NCBI RefSeq assembly: GCF_000331775.1
Contig: NZ_CAPJ01000291.1
Span: 1 to 9,189, forward strand
Reading direction: 5' to 3'
DNA length: 9,189 nt
From: Xanthomonas translucens pv. translucens DSM 18974
GTDB lineage: Bacteria; Pseudomonadota; Gammaproteobacteria; Xanthomonadales; Xanthomonadaceae
The notes under the pieces were generated by a model that had not been told where the DNA came from, did not search any database, and saw only the letters and a list, made by a program, of their open reading frames with translations. Shown one piece after another: positions 1 to 7,046 of this stretch. Made by a program: the position numbers and the translations under genes. Position 1 is the first letter of the stretch; every line of letters begins with the position of its first letter.

Positions 1-5
1 AAGCC

Positions 6-80
6 TGTCGCGGCTGAAGCCGCTCCTACAGTGCACCCAGCAGGCTATTCGCGAGCCCTGTAGGAGCTTCAGCCGCGACA
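6..80. repeat. Inverted pair of REP-like elements (BIME-like), GTAG-headed
   Basis: Two copies of one element face each other at 6-31 and 58-80, separated by 26 bases. Read from its head, each begins with GTAGGAGC, continues through TTCAGCCGCGAC and ends at A. The copies match except for three bases missing from the second. The full copy also contains the small internal hairpin CGGCT-GA-AGCCG. GTAG followed by a short stem is the hallmark of the REP elements mobilised by RAYT transposases in Stenotrophomonas and Xanthomonas. Transcribed, the pair could fold into a long stem and might stop transcription or protect the 3' end of mRNA arriving from nagA. That role is inferred; no U-run follows the stem. 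Confidence 0.8.
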
Positions 81-113
81 ACGTCCGACGCCGGAAGGCC
101 CGCCGCTGCGCTC

Positions 114-196
114 GTCGCGACTGAAGTCGCTCGCACAAGGGCTCCACCGGCGCGCGGAGCGGCGAGGCCTATTGTGGGAGGGACTTCAGTCCCGAC
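114..196. repeat. Second inverted pair of REP-like elements, variant subclass
   Basis: The copies at 114-138 and 172-196 are inverted relative to each other and agree at 22 of 25 positions. The core is GACTGAAGTC in place of the GGCTGAAGCC of the neighbouring pair, and the heads read TTGTGNGAG rather than CTGTAGGAG. This is therefore a related but distinct subclass. The 33 bases between them show nothing else recognisable. Two subclasses side by side suggest repeated insertion at one non-coding site, as REP clusters often show. Confidence 0.75.
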
Positions 197-230
197 TGCA
201 TGCCAGTTCGGGAACTTCAGCACTCCGCTC

Positions 231-243
231 GTCGCGGCTGAAG
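231..243. repeat. Partial REP-like element abutting the kinase remnant
   Basis: GTCGCGGCTGAAG at 231-243 is identical to the tail half of the element at 8-20, and the preceding CTC also precedes the copy at 114. The sequence then departs from the repeat. This is where similarity to the fructosamine-kinase family stops in the adjacent remnant, so the partial repeat marks the truncation point. A weaker echo (GGGAACTTCAG, 210-220) lies just outside. Confidence 0.5.
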
Positions 244-246
244 ACA

Positions 247-460
247 GTGCCGTAGTGCGCCGGCATCGATCAGCGCCGGCAGGCCGTCGCCGTCGCAGTG
301 CAGGTTGTCTTGCCATAGAGCGCCGTGCAGCAGCACCGGCGGCTGCACCGGGATCAGCTGCGGCAGGTGTGCGTACAGCCGTTCCAGGCGCGCCATGTCG
401 GCGGGGACCAGCGCGGCGTTGCGCAGCGTGCGCTCCGCCTGCGGGCGCAGATGCTCCGCA
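247..460 (-). pseudogene. Fructosamine/ketosamine kinase-like remnant, truncated at both ends
   Basis: Read on the minus strand, about 70 codons keep the character of the central-to-C-terminal part of the fructosamine kinase family (APH fold). A helix-rich stretch (DMARLERLYAHLPQLIPVQPP) leads into LLHGALWQDN and then GDGLPALID. Intact relatives, about 290 residues long, carry LLHGDLWSGN, where the Asp is the catalytic base, followed by PALIDP with a metal-binding Asp. Here the Asp is Ala (codon GCT at 319-321; one base from GAT). The N-terminal lobe is absent: the remnant starts beside the nagA stop. The last ~70 residues are also absent, because similarity ends at the REP-like repeats. No convincing start codon or ribosome site was seen. 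It is most likely a dead fragment. A generic APH-family fragment is the alternative. Confidence 0.6.
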
Positions 461-469
461 TCCTTTTCA

Positions 470-1624
470 TCAGCGACTTGCTTCCACCGCCCCCGCGATC
501 CAGGTCTGCCGCACTTGCAGCGCGGCGTCGAGCAGCACCAGGTCGGCCTGGTAGCCCGGTGCGATGCGGCCGTAGCGGTCGTCCAGGCCAAGGCATTGCG
601 CCGGATACAGCGAGGCCATGCGTGCGGCTTCGTCCAGGCTCACGCCCAGCCATTGCACGCTGTTGCGTACCGCGCTGGCCATGTCCAGCGCCGAGCCGGC
701 CAGCGCGCCGGCGGCATTGCGCACCACGCCGTCCACCGCGGTGATGGTTTCGCCGTACAGGTCGAAGCTGGGGCTGTCGGCGCCGACCATCGGCATCGCG
801 TCGGTGACCAGGAACAGCGTGCCGCGCGGCTTGGCCGCCAGCGCCACGCGCAGGCTGGCCGGGTGCACATGCACACCGTCAACGATGATCCCGCACCAGG
901 CATCGCGCTCTTCCAGCGCCGCGCCGACCGCGCCGGGATCGCGTCCCTGCAGCGGCGACATCGCGTTGTACAGATGGGTGAAGCCGCACACACCCGCATC
1001 CAGGCCGGCACGGATCTCGTCGTAGCTGCCGGCGGTGTGGCCGGCGAACACGCGCGCGCCGGCAGCGGCCAGCGCGCGGATGCTGTCGACCGGCAGCCGT
1101 TCCGGCGCCAGCGTGATCAGGGTGACGCCGTTGTCCAGCGAGGTGGCCAGCGCCAGTTCGGCGGCGTCGGGCACGCGGAACTTGTCCACGTTGTGGGTGC
1201 CCTTGCGCGCCGGCGCCAGGTACGGCCCTTCCAGGTGGATGCCGAGCACGCCCGGCACGCCCTCGGCGATGGCCTGGCGGGTCGCGGCGATCGCCGCACG
1301 CATCACTTCGACATCGTCGCTGATCAGCGTCGGCAGGTAGCCGGTGGTGCCGTAGCGGCGATGCGCCTGGCCGATGCGGCGCAGCGCGGCGACGTCTGTG
1401 CTGTTGTTGAACAGCACGCCGCCGCCGCCGTTGACCTGCACATCGATGAAACCCGGCAGCAGCGTGCCGCCGCCCAGGTCCAGTTGCGCCGGCGCCGCAG
1501 CCACGCGCGCGTCGCCGTCGTCGAGCACGGCGGCGATGCGCCCGCCGTCCAGCAGCACGCTCACGCCATCGAGGAAGCCGTCCTCGCCGAGCACCCGCGC
1601 ATTGCGCAGCGCCGTCGTCGTCAT
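470..1624 (-). CDS. nagA: N-acetylglucosamine-6-phosphate deacetylase
   Basis: This 384-residue cytoplasmic enzyme of the amidohydrolase superfamily removes acetate from GlcNAc-6-phosphate to give glucosamine-6-phosphate. The length is normal for NagA. Visible landmarks are LLPGFIDVQVNGGGG (residues 55-69), HLEGPYL with the metal-ligand Glu at 132, AGHTAGS with His196, FTHLYNAMSP with His217, VDGVHVHP with His252, and LVTDAMP with the catalytic Asp275. The VQVNG form in place of HxH matches the single-metal E. coli type. The ATG overlaps the nagB-II stop by one base (TAATG). A GGAG at 1633-1636 stands eight bases upstream, which fixes this start over longer in-frame extensions that run inside nagB-II. 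It is the last intact gene of the cluster, directly upstream in its pathway of the NagB-II step encoded next door. Confidence 0.96.
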   Translation of the reverse strand: MTTTALRNARVLGEDGFLDGVSVLLDGGRIAAVLDDGDARVAAAPAQLDLGGGTLLPGFIDVQVNGGGGVLFNNSTDVAALRRIGQAHRRYGTTGYLPTLISDDVEVMRAAIAATRQAIAEGVPGVLGIHLEGPYLAPARKGTHNVDKFRVPDAAELALATSLDNGVTLITLAPERLPVDSIRALAAAGARVFAGHTAGSYDEIRAGLDAGVCGFTHLYNAMSPLQGRDPGAVGAALEERDAWCGIIVDGVHVHPASLRVALAAKPRGTLFLVTDAMPMVGADSPSFDLYGETITAVDGVVRNAAGALAGSALDMASAVRNSVQWLGVSLDEAARMASLYPAQCLGLDDRYGRIAPGYQADLVLLDAALQVRQTWIAGAVEASR

Positions 1625-2664
1625 TACACCGTCTCCGTCACTTTGTTCAGATGCGGCGGCAGGTCCGGGTTGTAGCCGCGGCGCAGCGCCAGCGCGTTGA
1701 TCGCGCGGTAGAAGCTCTGGATGGTCAGCAGCGGCGCGCACACCGGGTGCGGCGCGGCGACCAGCGGCAGATCGCTGTCGGCACTGGCCAGCCACACCTG
1801 CGCGCCGCGGCCGCGGAACTCCTCGGCCAGGCTGCGGGTGCCGGCGCCGGTTTCGTCCGGCTGGGCGAAGGCCAGCACCGGGAAGCCGGGGCCGACCAGC
1901 GCCATCGGCCCGTGCTTCACTTCCGCCGAGCTGTAGGCCTCGGCATGCAGGCCGCAGGTTTCCTTGAACTTCAGTGCCGCTTCCTGCGCCGCGGCCAGGC
2001 CCAAACCGCGGCCGAGCACGAACAGGTTGTGCGCATCGACCAGGCCGTCGGTGAGCGGGCGCCAGTCGGCCTGCCACGCGGCGCGCAGCGCCTGCGGCAG
2101 CGCGTCGAGCGCGGCGAGCAACGCCGCATCTTTCTTCCAGTGCGCGCCGAGTTGCAGGATCGCCGCCAGCGAGGCCAGGTAGCTCTTGGTCGCGGCCACG
2201 CTCTTTTCCGGGCCGGCGCCGAGCGCGATCACGGTGTCGGCCAGCTGCGCCAGCGGCGAATCCTCGACGTTGACCAGCGCCACCACGCGCGCGCCGGCGG
2301 CCTTGGCCGCCTCGGCGTTGCGCAGCAGGTCAGGACTCTTGCCCGACTGCGAGATCACCACGTACAAAGCGCCGCGCAACTGCAGCGGCGAGGCGTACAC
2401 CGATCCCACCGACGGCGAGGCAGAGGCGGTGACCACGCCGAGCTGGGTCTCGAACAGGTACTTGGCGTAGGTGGCGGCATGGTCGGAACTGCCACGCGCG
2501 CAGGTGACCACGAACGGCGGCGGATCGGCGCGCAGCGACGCGGCCAGCGCGCTGACCACGGCATGGTTGCGGGCGAACTGCGCGGCGACGACGTCGGCGG
2601 TTTCCGCGGCTTCGCGGAACATCAGGGTTTCGGTTTCGGTGGGCAATGCCATGGGCAGGGTCAT
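1624..2664 (-). CDS. nagB-II: Glucosamine-6-phosphate deaminase, SIS-domain type (NagB-II)
   Basis: This 346-residue protein has two sugar-isomerase (SIS) domains and no glutaminase domain, so it is read as the deaminase NagB-II rather than GlmS. It converts glucosamine-6-phosphate to fructose-6-phosphate and ammonia. SIS1 (about residues 45-165) shows CARGSSDHAATYAKY, SQSGKSPD and GPEKSVAATKS, the phosphosugar-binding loops. SIS2 (about 205-330) shows LGRGLGLAAAQEAALKFKE and AEVKHGPMAL. Glu248 and His251 align with catalytic positions of the GlmS isomerase domain, and the C-terminal NPDLPPHLNKVTETV carries the conserved Lys341. The start overlaps the nagR stop as ATGA. No purine-rich ribosome site precedes it, which suggests translation coupled to nagR. 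A second ATG at codon 5 is possible. It is unrelated to the classic NagB fold and replaces it here. Confidence 0.93.
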   Translation of the reverse strand: MTLPMALPTETETLMFREAAETADVVAAQFARNHAVVSALAASLRADPPPFVVTCARGSSDHAATYAKYLFETQLGVVTASASPSVGSVYASPLQLRGALYVVISQSGKSPDLLRNAEAAKAAGARVVALVNVEDSPLAQLADTVIALGAGPEKSVAATKSYLASLAAILQLGAHWKKDAALLAALDALPQALRAAWQADWRPLTDGLVDAHNLFVLGRGLGLAAAQEAALKFKETCGLHAEAYSSAEVKHGPMALVGPGFPVLAFAQPDETGAGTRSLAEEFRGRGAQVWLASADSDLPLVAAPHPVCAPLLTIQSFYRAINALALRRGYNPDLPPHLNKVTETV

Positions 2665-3728
2665 GTCGGATCGGGGGAAGGAGGGCGGCGGGAATGCGGC
2701 TGCATCGGCGCAGTGGAGCCGCGCACCACCAGCTGCGGCACGAAGCCCTGGTTGTGCATCGGTGCCGGATGCTCTTCGTAGGCATCGCTGCGCAGTTGGC
2801 TGATCAGCAGCCGTGCGGCGTGGCGCGCGATGTCCTCGGTGGCCTGCTTGGCGGTGGTCAGCGCCGGCCACGACTGGCGCGAGAACGGGCTGTCCTCGAA
2901 ACCGGCGATGGACAGGTCGTAGGGCACGTTCATGCCGGCCGACTTGGCTGCGGCGAGCACGCCGGCGGCGATCTCGTCGTTGGAGCCGAAGATCGCGGTC
3001 GGCGGCTCGCGCAGCGCCAGCAGCCGCCGCGCGCCGCGGAAGCCGTCGTCGAAGGTGTAGTCGCCAGGCACCACCAGGTGCTTGTCCAGGGTGATGCCGT
3101 AGTCCTTCAGCGCGGCCTCGTAGCCGGCGTAGCGCTCGCCGCTGGAACGGTGCGAAGTGCCGCCCCACAGGAAGCCGATGCGCTGGTGGCCGAGCTGGAT
3201 CAGGTGCTCGGTGACCTCGTAGGCGGCGGCGCGGTCGTCGACGTAGACGCAAGGACCGTCCTTCGGATCTTCGGTGGCCGCGATGATGCGCACGGTCTTG
3301 ATCCCGCGCGCGGTCAGCGCCGCGACCAGTTCGGTACGCTCGGACATCGGCGCGGTCAGCACCAGCCCGGCCAGGCGCGAGCGCTGGGTCCACTCGGCCA
3401 GCTCCTCGGCCAGCATCGGCGAGGTCGAATCGCAAGGATGGATCTGCAGGCCGAAGCCGGTCTCGCGGCACGCCGCCAATACGCCGTTCTGCACGCCGAT
3501 GATGTGGTACGGATTGGGGTTGTCGTACACCAGCCCGATCACGAACGGGATGCCGCTGCGCAGGTTGCGCGCCGACGGATCCGGTTCGTAGTCCAGCTCG
3601 GCGATGGCGTGCAGCACGCGCGCGCGCGTGGCCTGCATCACCGACGGTTCGTTGTTGATGACCCGCGACACGGTCTTCAACGACACCCGCGCACGTTCGG
3701 CAACATCTTTGATGGTGGGTCTACGCAT
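2661..3728 (-). CDS. nagR: LacI-family transcriptional repressor of GlcNAc genes
   Basis: A 355-residue LacI/GalR-type regulator. Residues 4-25 (PTIKDVAERARVSLKTVSRVIN) form the DNA-binding helix-turn-helix. The hinge helix follows as PDPSARNLRSG (49-59), and the rest is the periplasmic-binding-like sensor domain, with IGLVYDNPNPYHI, FGSNDEIAAGVL and IAGFEDSPFSRQSWPALTT in the usual places. In Xanthomonas the LacI regulator of this locus, NagR, controls GlcNAc utilisation genes, including TonB-dependent receptors elsewhere in the genome. The effector is probably GlcNAc or GlcNAc-6-P, which cannot be told from sequence. The ATG starts 33 bp after nagP and no Shine-Dalgarno sequence precedes it. 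No other ATG, GTG or TTG lies in frame before the nagP stop. Its own stop overlaps the nagB-II start, so repressor and enzyme appear translationally linked. Confidence 0.92.
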   Translation of the reverse strand: MRRPTIKDVAERARVSLKTVSRVINNEPSVMQATRARVLHAIAELDYEPDPSARNLRSGIPFVIGLVYDNPNPYHIIGVQNGVLAACRETGFGLQIHPCDSTSPMLAEELAEWTQRSRLAGLVLTAPMSERTELVAALTARGIKTVRIIAATEDPKDGPCVYVDDRAAAYEVTEHLIQLGHQRIGFLWGGTSHRSSGERYAGYEAALKDYGITLDKHLVVPGDYTFDDGFRGARRLLALREPPTAIFGSNDEIAAGVLAAAKSAGMNVPYDLSIAGFEDSPFSRQSWPALTTAKQATEDIARHAARLLISQLRSDAYEEHPAPMHNQGFVPQLVVRGSTAPMQPHSRRPPSPDPT

Positions 3729-3761
3729 GGGAATAAGTTTGCCGAGTGAGAGAAAAGCGCG

Positions 3762-5033
3762 TCAGCTCGCAGCGACTTGGCCAACACGGTGACCGCGCAG
3801 CGCGAAGAACAAGATGTACAGGTAGCAGGCGATCATCAAGCCGGCAAAGACCAACTGGAAATCGAAGAACTCCTTCAAATGGGCAAAGAGTTGAGGAATC
3901 GCGGCGCCGCCCACGATACCCATGATCAACAGCGCCGCCCCCTTTTCCGTGAACCTCCCGAGCCCCTTGATAGCCAACGGGAAAATTGCTGGCCACATGA
4001 TGGCATTGGCGAATCCGAGCGCTGCCACGAAAGCCACTGAGACATAGCCACCCGTCACCATCGCACAGAGCGAAAAGACGATGCCAAGACATGCGGAGAC
4101 GGACAGGTATTTTTCCTGGGAAATGTACTTCGGGATAAGAATCAAGCCGACAAGATAGCCGGCGAGCATGCAAGCCAGCGTGCCAATCGTGAAATATTTC
4201 GCGTAGTCGAGCGAGAGGCCAAGGCTCTTGCCGTAGATGCCGATCGCGTCGCCAGCCATGACCTCCGCACCGACATAAACGAAGATGCACAACGCGCCCA
4301 GCCACACATGCGGAAACGAAAAGATGCTGTCGCGATGGCGCCCATCCGATTTTGCCGAAGAGTTCGCTATCTCGGCACTGATTTCGGGCAAGGGCGAATA
4401 CAAGAGGGCGACGGAAAGGAGCGCGAGGACGCCGGCGATGGCCATGTAAGGGCCATGGATCCGGCCAGCGAACTCCTGCAACAGGACTTCCTTTTGCGCA
4501 GGCAGAACACTTTCTACCTGGGTCGAAAAATCCTCCATGCCGTGCAGAACTACCTTCGCCAGCCCGTAAGTGGCCAGCGCTCCAGCCACTTTGTTGCAGA
4601 TTCCCATGAGCGCGATACGGCGCGCAGCCCCGTCGATCGGCCCGAGAATGCTGATGTACGGATTTATGGCAGTCTGGAGCAAAGCCAATCCGCCACCGAT
4701 GACGAAGATGCCGCTGACAGCGCCCACGTAGGAGCGGGTATTAGTGAATTGTCCAAAGATGGCAGCACCAATCGCCATGATCAGCAGGCTCAGCGCCAAA
4801 CCCTTCTTCATCCCTGTCAGCTTCAGGATCATCGAAGAAGGCAGCGCCAGACAAAAGTAGGAAATGTAGAAAGCGCTCGGGATGAGAAACGCAAACGCGT
4901 CGCTGACATTGAAGGCGACTTTGGCAAACAGGATCAACGGCCCGTTGATCCAGGTGAAGAAGCCCATTATGAAGAACAGCAAGCCGACGATGGCGATCGG
5001 GGCGTAGGGACTGGCAGGCCGTGCGGTGGTCAT
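3762..5033 (-). CDS. nagP: MFS GlcNAc inner-membrane transporter (FucP/GluP-like)
   Basis: A 423-residue, highly hydrophobic protein with about 12 predicted membrane segments. A longer polar stretch in the middle (about residues 214-240, with the charged SSAKSDGRHRDS) separates the two six-helix halves. Features of the fucose/glucose-galactose:H+ symporter branch of the MFS are FFTWINGPL (25-33), LLQTAINPYISILGP (118-132) and ANAIMWPAIFPLAI (342-355). In Xanthomonas campestris GlcNAc crosses the inner membrane through an MFS transporter of this locus, so import of free GlcNAc, probably with protons, is the expected role. GGAG at 5041-5044, seven bases before the ATG, supports the start. Base composition is unlike the neighbours: hand-counted 60-base lines inside give about 47-52% GC against about 80% in some flanking-gene lines. 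This hints at separate acquisition. Confidence 0.92.
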   Translation of the reverse strand: MTTARPASPYAPIAIVGLLFFIMGFFTWINGPLILFAKVAFNVSDAFAFLIPSAFYISYFCLALPSSMILKLTGMKKGLALSLLIMAIGAAIFGQFTNTRSYVGAVSGIFVIGGGLALLQTAINPYISILGPIDGAARRIALMGICNKVAGALATYGLAKVVLHGMEDFSTQVESVLPAQKEVLLQEFAGRIHGPYMAIAGVLALLSVALLYSPLPEISAEIANSSAKSDGRHRDSIFSFPHVWLGALCIFVYVGAEVMAGDAIGIYGKSLGLSLDYAKYFTIGTLACMLAGYLVGLILIPKYISQEKYLSVSACLGIVFSLCAMVTGGYVSVAFVAALGFANAIMWPAIFPLAIKGLGRFTEKGAALLIMGIVGGAAIPQLFAHLKEFFDFQLVFAGLMIACYLYILFFALRGHRVGQVAAS

Positions 5034-5067
5034 GGGCGGGCTCCGGAAGGGCGCGTGGGTCGGTCGA

Positions 5068-5823
5068 TCAGCGTCGCAGTTCGGCGACGAAGTCGTAGTA
5101 GTCGTTGTGGCAATAGGTGTCGGTCAGCTCGATCGCACTGCCGTCGCGGGTGTAGCCGACCCGCACCACGTGCAGGATCGCCTCGCCTTCCTTCATACCC
5201 AGGTGCCCGGCCAGCCGCGCCGGCAGGTTGATCGCGCGGAAATACTGCAGCGCGCGCACCACCGGCGTGCCCTGCGCGTCCAGGTAGGCGTACAGCGAAT
5301 CGCCGATCGCCAGCGGATCGGGCACGGTGCGCTGCGGCAGCACGGCTTCCTCATAGGCCATGACCCGGCCGTCGGCGCTGCGCAGGCGGGTCAGCGCCGC
5401 CACCATGGTGTCCGGCGACAGGCCAAGGCGCAGGATCTCTTCGCCGTGCGCCGGACGCATACGCCGCTCCAGCCAGCGCGTACCCGGCTCCAGGCCCTTC
5501 ATGCGCAGGGTCTCGCTGAAGCTGGCCAGACCACTGAGCTGGTGCTGGATGTACGAGGTGATGAAGGTGCCGGCGCCCTGCCGGCGCGAGACCAGGCCCT
5601 GTTCCACCAGCGCATCCACCGCCTGGCGCAAAGTCACCCGCGACACCTGCAACTGCTCGCACAGCTGGCGTTCGGCCGGCAAGGCCTCGCCCGGCTTCCA
5701 CTGCCCGCCCTTGATCGCCTCGACCAGCTTGCTCGCCAGCTGAAGGTACAGCGGCGTCGGCGCGCTCGGGTCCACGGCCAAGCCTGCCAGCCTGGGGTCG
5801 GCCTCCGGCTTGGGCTTGGTCAT
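5068..5823 (-). CDS. nagQ: GntR/HutC-family (UTRA) regulator of GlcNAc genes
   Basis: A 251-residue regulator. Residues 25-93 form the GntR winged helix-turn-helix (PLYLQLASKLVEAI, LPAERQLCEQLQVSRVTLRQAVDALVEQGLV, RQGAGTFI). Residues about 98-247 form the UTRA effector domain, from FSETLRMKGLEPGTRWLE to ELTDTYCHNDYYDFVAELRR. In this subfamily (NagR/YvoA, NagQ) UTRA usually binds GlcN-6-P or GlcNAc-6-P and the protein represses amino-sugar genes. The locus matches NagQ of Xanthomonas campestris. The chosen ATG has GGAG at 5832-5835, eight bases upstream. An in-frame ATG seven codons earlier (5844) lacks a comparable ribosome site. nagP follows 34 bp downstream. A repeat 31-48 bp upstream is a candidate site for autoregulation. 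Confidence 0.93.
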   Translation of the reverse strand: MTKPKPEADPRLAGLAVDPSAPTPLYLQLASKLVEAIKGGQWKPGEALPAERQLCEQLQVSRVTLRQAVDALVEQGLVSRRQGAGTFITSYIQHQLSGLASFSETLRMKGLEPGTRWLERRMRPAHGEEILRLGLSPDTMVAALTRLRSADGRVMAYEEAVLPQRTVPDPLAIGDSLYAYLDAQGTPVVRALQYFRAINLPARLAGHLGMKEGEAILHVVRVGYTRDGSAIELTDTYCHNDYYDFVAELRR

Positions 5824-5853
5824 CGTGCTGGCTCCGGACCGCATGGATTCATT

Positions 5854-5871
5854 ATGTCCAATATAGTACCA
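5854..5871 (-). promoter_or_regulatory. Candidate NagQ operator upstream of nagQ
   Basis: On the minus strand the sequence is TGGTACT-ATAT-TGGACAT: two related heptamers sharing TGG and a final T, in the same orientation, four bases apart, with a period of 11 bp (about one helical turn). It is strikingly AT-rich against its surroundings and lies in the only longer gap (68 bp) of the cluster, just before a GntR-family gene. My unverified recollection is that the motif published for Xanthomonas NagQ consists of TGGTATT-like half-sites with a 4-bp spacer, which this would fit. TACTAT or CATAAT in the same stretch could serve as a -10 element. No convincing -35 was found. Confidence 0.5.
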
Positions 5872-5891
5872 ATTCGCGGCCTGTGCACGGG

Positions 5892-7046
5892 TCAGAGCCG
5901 TAGATACAACCGTCGCCGGTCCATCCACCAGCCCATTGCCCAGCAGAGCATGGTGTAGGCCAACGCGCAGGCCAGGCTGCCCCAGGGTCCGGGCAGCAGC
6001 CGCTGGAACACCGCGATGCCCAGCCATTGGTACAGGTCCATTCCACTGGCGCCGGCCGGGACCAGCCGCAGGCTGATCACGAACAGTTCGGAGAACAGGT
6101 AGATCGCCAGCGGATTGCGCCCGAGCACGATGAAGAAGCCGCTGCCCGCCTGCCACCGGCGCACCTCGATCGCCCACAGCAGCGCGCCCAGCAGCAGCAG
6201 ATCCAGGCCCACCGTCAGCAGCACGAACGAACCGGTCCACAGCTTCTTGGCCAGCGGAAACCACGGCTGCCAGGCCAGGGCCAGCAGCGCCAGCGCGACG
6301 CCCGCCAGTAGCAGCCAGCGCACCGTGCGCGCCTGCTTGCCGGCGCGGCGCACGTACAGGCCGGTCAGATAACCGGCGATCACATTGACCGTGGCCGGCA
6401 GCGTGCCGAGCAGGCCTTCCGGATCGAAGCCACCGTCCTTGCGGTACAGCTGCGCCGGGTTTAGCAGCCACAGGTCCAGGCGCGTGGCGGCGTTGCCGAG
6501 CTTGCTCAGTTCCGCACCCGGCTGGCCCCACAGGTACAGCGCCGCCCAGTGGCCGAGCAGCAGCGCCACGCAGGCGCCGAGCAGCCCGCGCGGCGGCAGC
6601 CAGCGGCACAACAGCGCGGCGAGCGCGTAGCACAGCGCGATGCGCTGCAGCACGCCGGGTACCCGAGTCTGGTCGATGGCGATGAAGCTCCAGCTGCCGT
6701 CGGCGCCCTGGTGCACGAACGGAAACCAGTACATCAAAAAGCCGAGCAGGAAGATCAGCGCGCTGCGCTTGCCGACCCGGCGCAGGAACGCGCCGAGCGG
6801 CTGGCTGCGATCCAGCGCGAAGCTCATCGCGTTGCCAACCACGAACAGGAACGACGGGAACCCCACGTCGGCGGCGGTGAAGCCGAGCCACGGTGCGTGC
6901 CGCAGCTGCACGAACGCGTCGGCGCCGGCGCCCGGCGTGTTGCCCAGGATCATCAGGAAGATCATCAGGCCGCGGAACACGTCCAGCGACAGGAAGCGTT
7001 CGCGCGCCGGCGCGGCGGCGGGAATGCGCACGGAGGCGGTGCTCAT
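5892..7046 (-). CDS. nagX: NagX-like membrane acetyltransferase (HGSNAT/DUF5009 family)
   Basis: A 384-residue inner-membrane protein with about 10 predicted membrane segments. It belongs to the family of human heparan-alpha-glucosaminide N-acetyltransferase (HGSNAT), which carries acetyl groups from cytosolic acetyl-CoA across a membrane to a terminal glucosamine. RFLSLDVFRGLMIFLMIL (17-34) is the typical opening of the family. RHAPWLGFTAADVGFPSFLF (49-68) contains His50, which aligns with the active-site His in KHASWNGLTVADLVFP of HGSNAT. LGRNPLAIYLFSE (308-320) is a further family landmark. Bacterial members in GlcNAc clusters are called NagX; their exact substrate is not established from sequence. 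The start ATG overlaps the GH89 stop (ATGA), with AGGTGG upstream as a weak ribosome site, so the two are probably translated together. Longer in-frame extensions run inside the GH89 gene and are not part of it. Confidence 0.88.
   Translation of the reverse strand: MSTASVRIPAAAPARERFLSLDVFRGLMIFLMILGNTPGAGADAFVQLRHAPWLGFTAADVGFPSFLFVVGNAMSFALDRSQPLGAFLRRVGKRSALIFLLGFLMYWFPFVHQGADGSWSFIAIDQTRVPGVLQRIALCYALAALLCRWLPPRGLLGACVALLLGHWAALYLWGQPGAELSKLGNAATRLDLWLLNPAQLYRKDGGFDPEGLLGTLPATVNVIAGYLTGLYVRRAGKQARTVRWLLLAGVALALLALAWQPWFPLAKKLWTGSFVLLTVGLDLLLLGALLWAIEVRRWQAGSGFFIVLGRNPLAIYLFSELFVISLRLVPAGASGMDLYQWLGIAVFQRLLPGPWGSLACALAYTMLCWAMGWWMDRRRLYLRL

Noticed and set aside
305..1675. A 456-codon open frame on the plus strand opposite nagA
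   Set aside because: It is antisense to a certain gene, has low-complexity Arg/Ala/His/Gln-rich translation and no recognisable motif. Long empty frames opposite genes are expected at this GC content. The same applies to the plus-strand frames opposite nagB-II, nagR, nagP, nagX and GH89.
1627..2077. N-terminal extension of NagA running upstream into nagB-II
   Set aside because: The extension lies in another frame of a well-conserved SIS-domain gene, and NagA family proteins begin at the chosen ATG.
3729..3761. Separate promoter or terminator between nagP and nagR
   Set aside because: The 33 bases show no inverted repeat, no U-run and no convincing -35/-10 pair, so neither is called.
4713..4726. 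CTGACAGCGC-like string suggesting a LacI-type operator
   Set aside because: It lies inside nagP coding sequence and lacks the other palindromic half, so it is better explained as coding sequence.
4728..4737. GTAGGAGCGG, identical to the head of the REP-like elements
   Set aside because: It continues as GTATTAG with no stem partner, within conserved nagP codons; a chance match.
5824..5844. Longer nagQ starting at the ATG at 5844
   Set aside because: Possible, but the ATG at 5823 has a well-placed GGAG and the extra seven residues add no conserved sequence.
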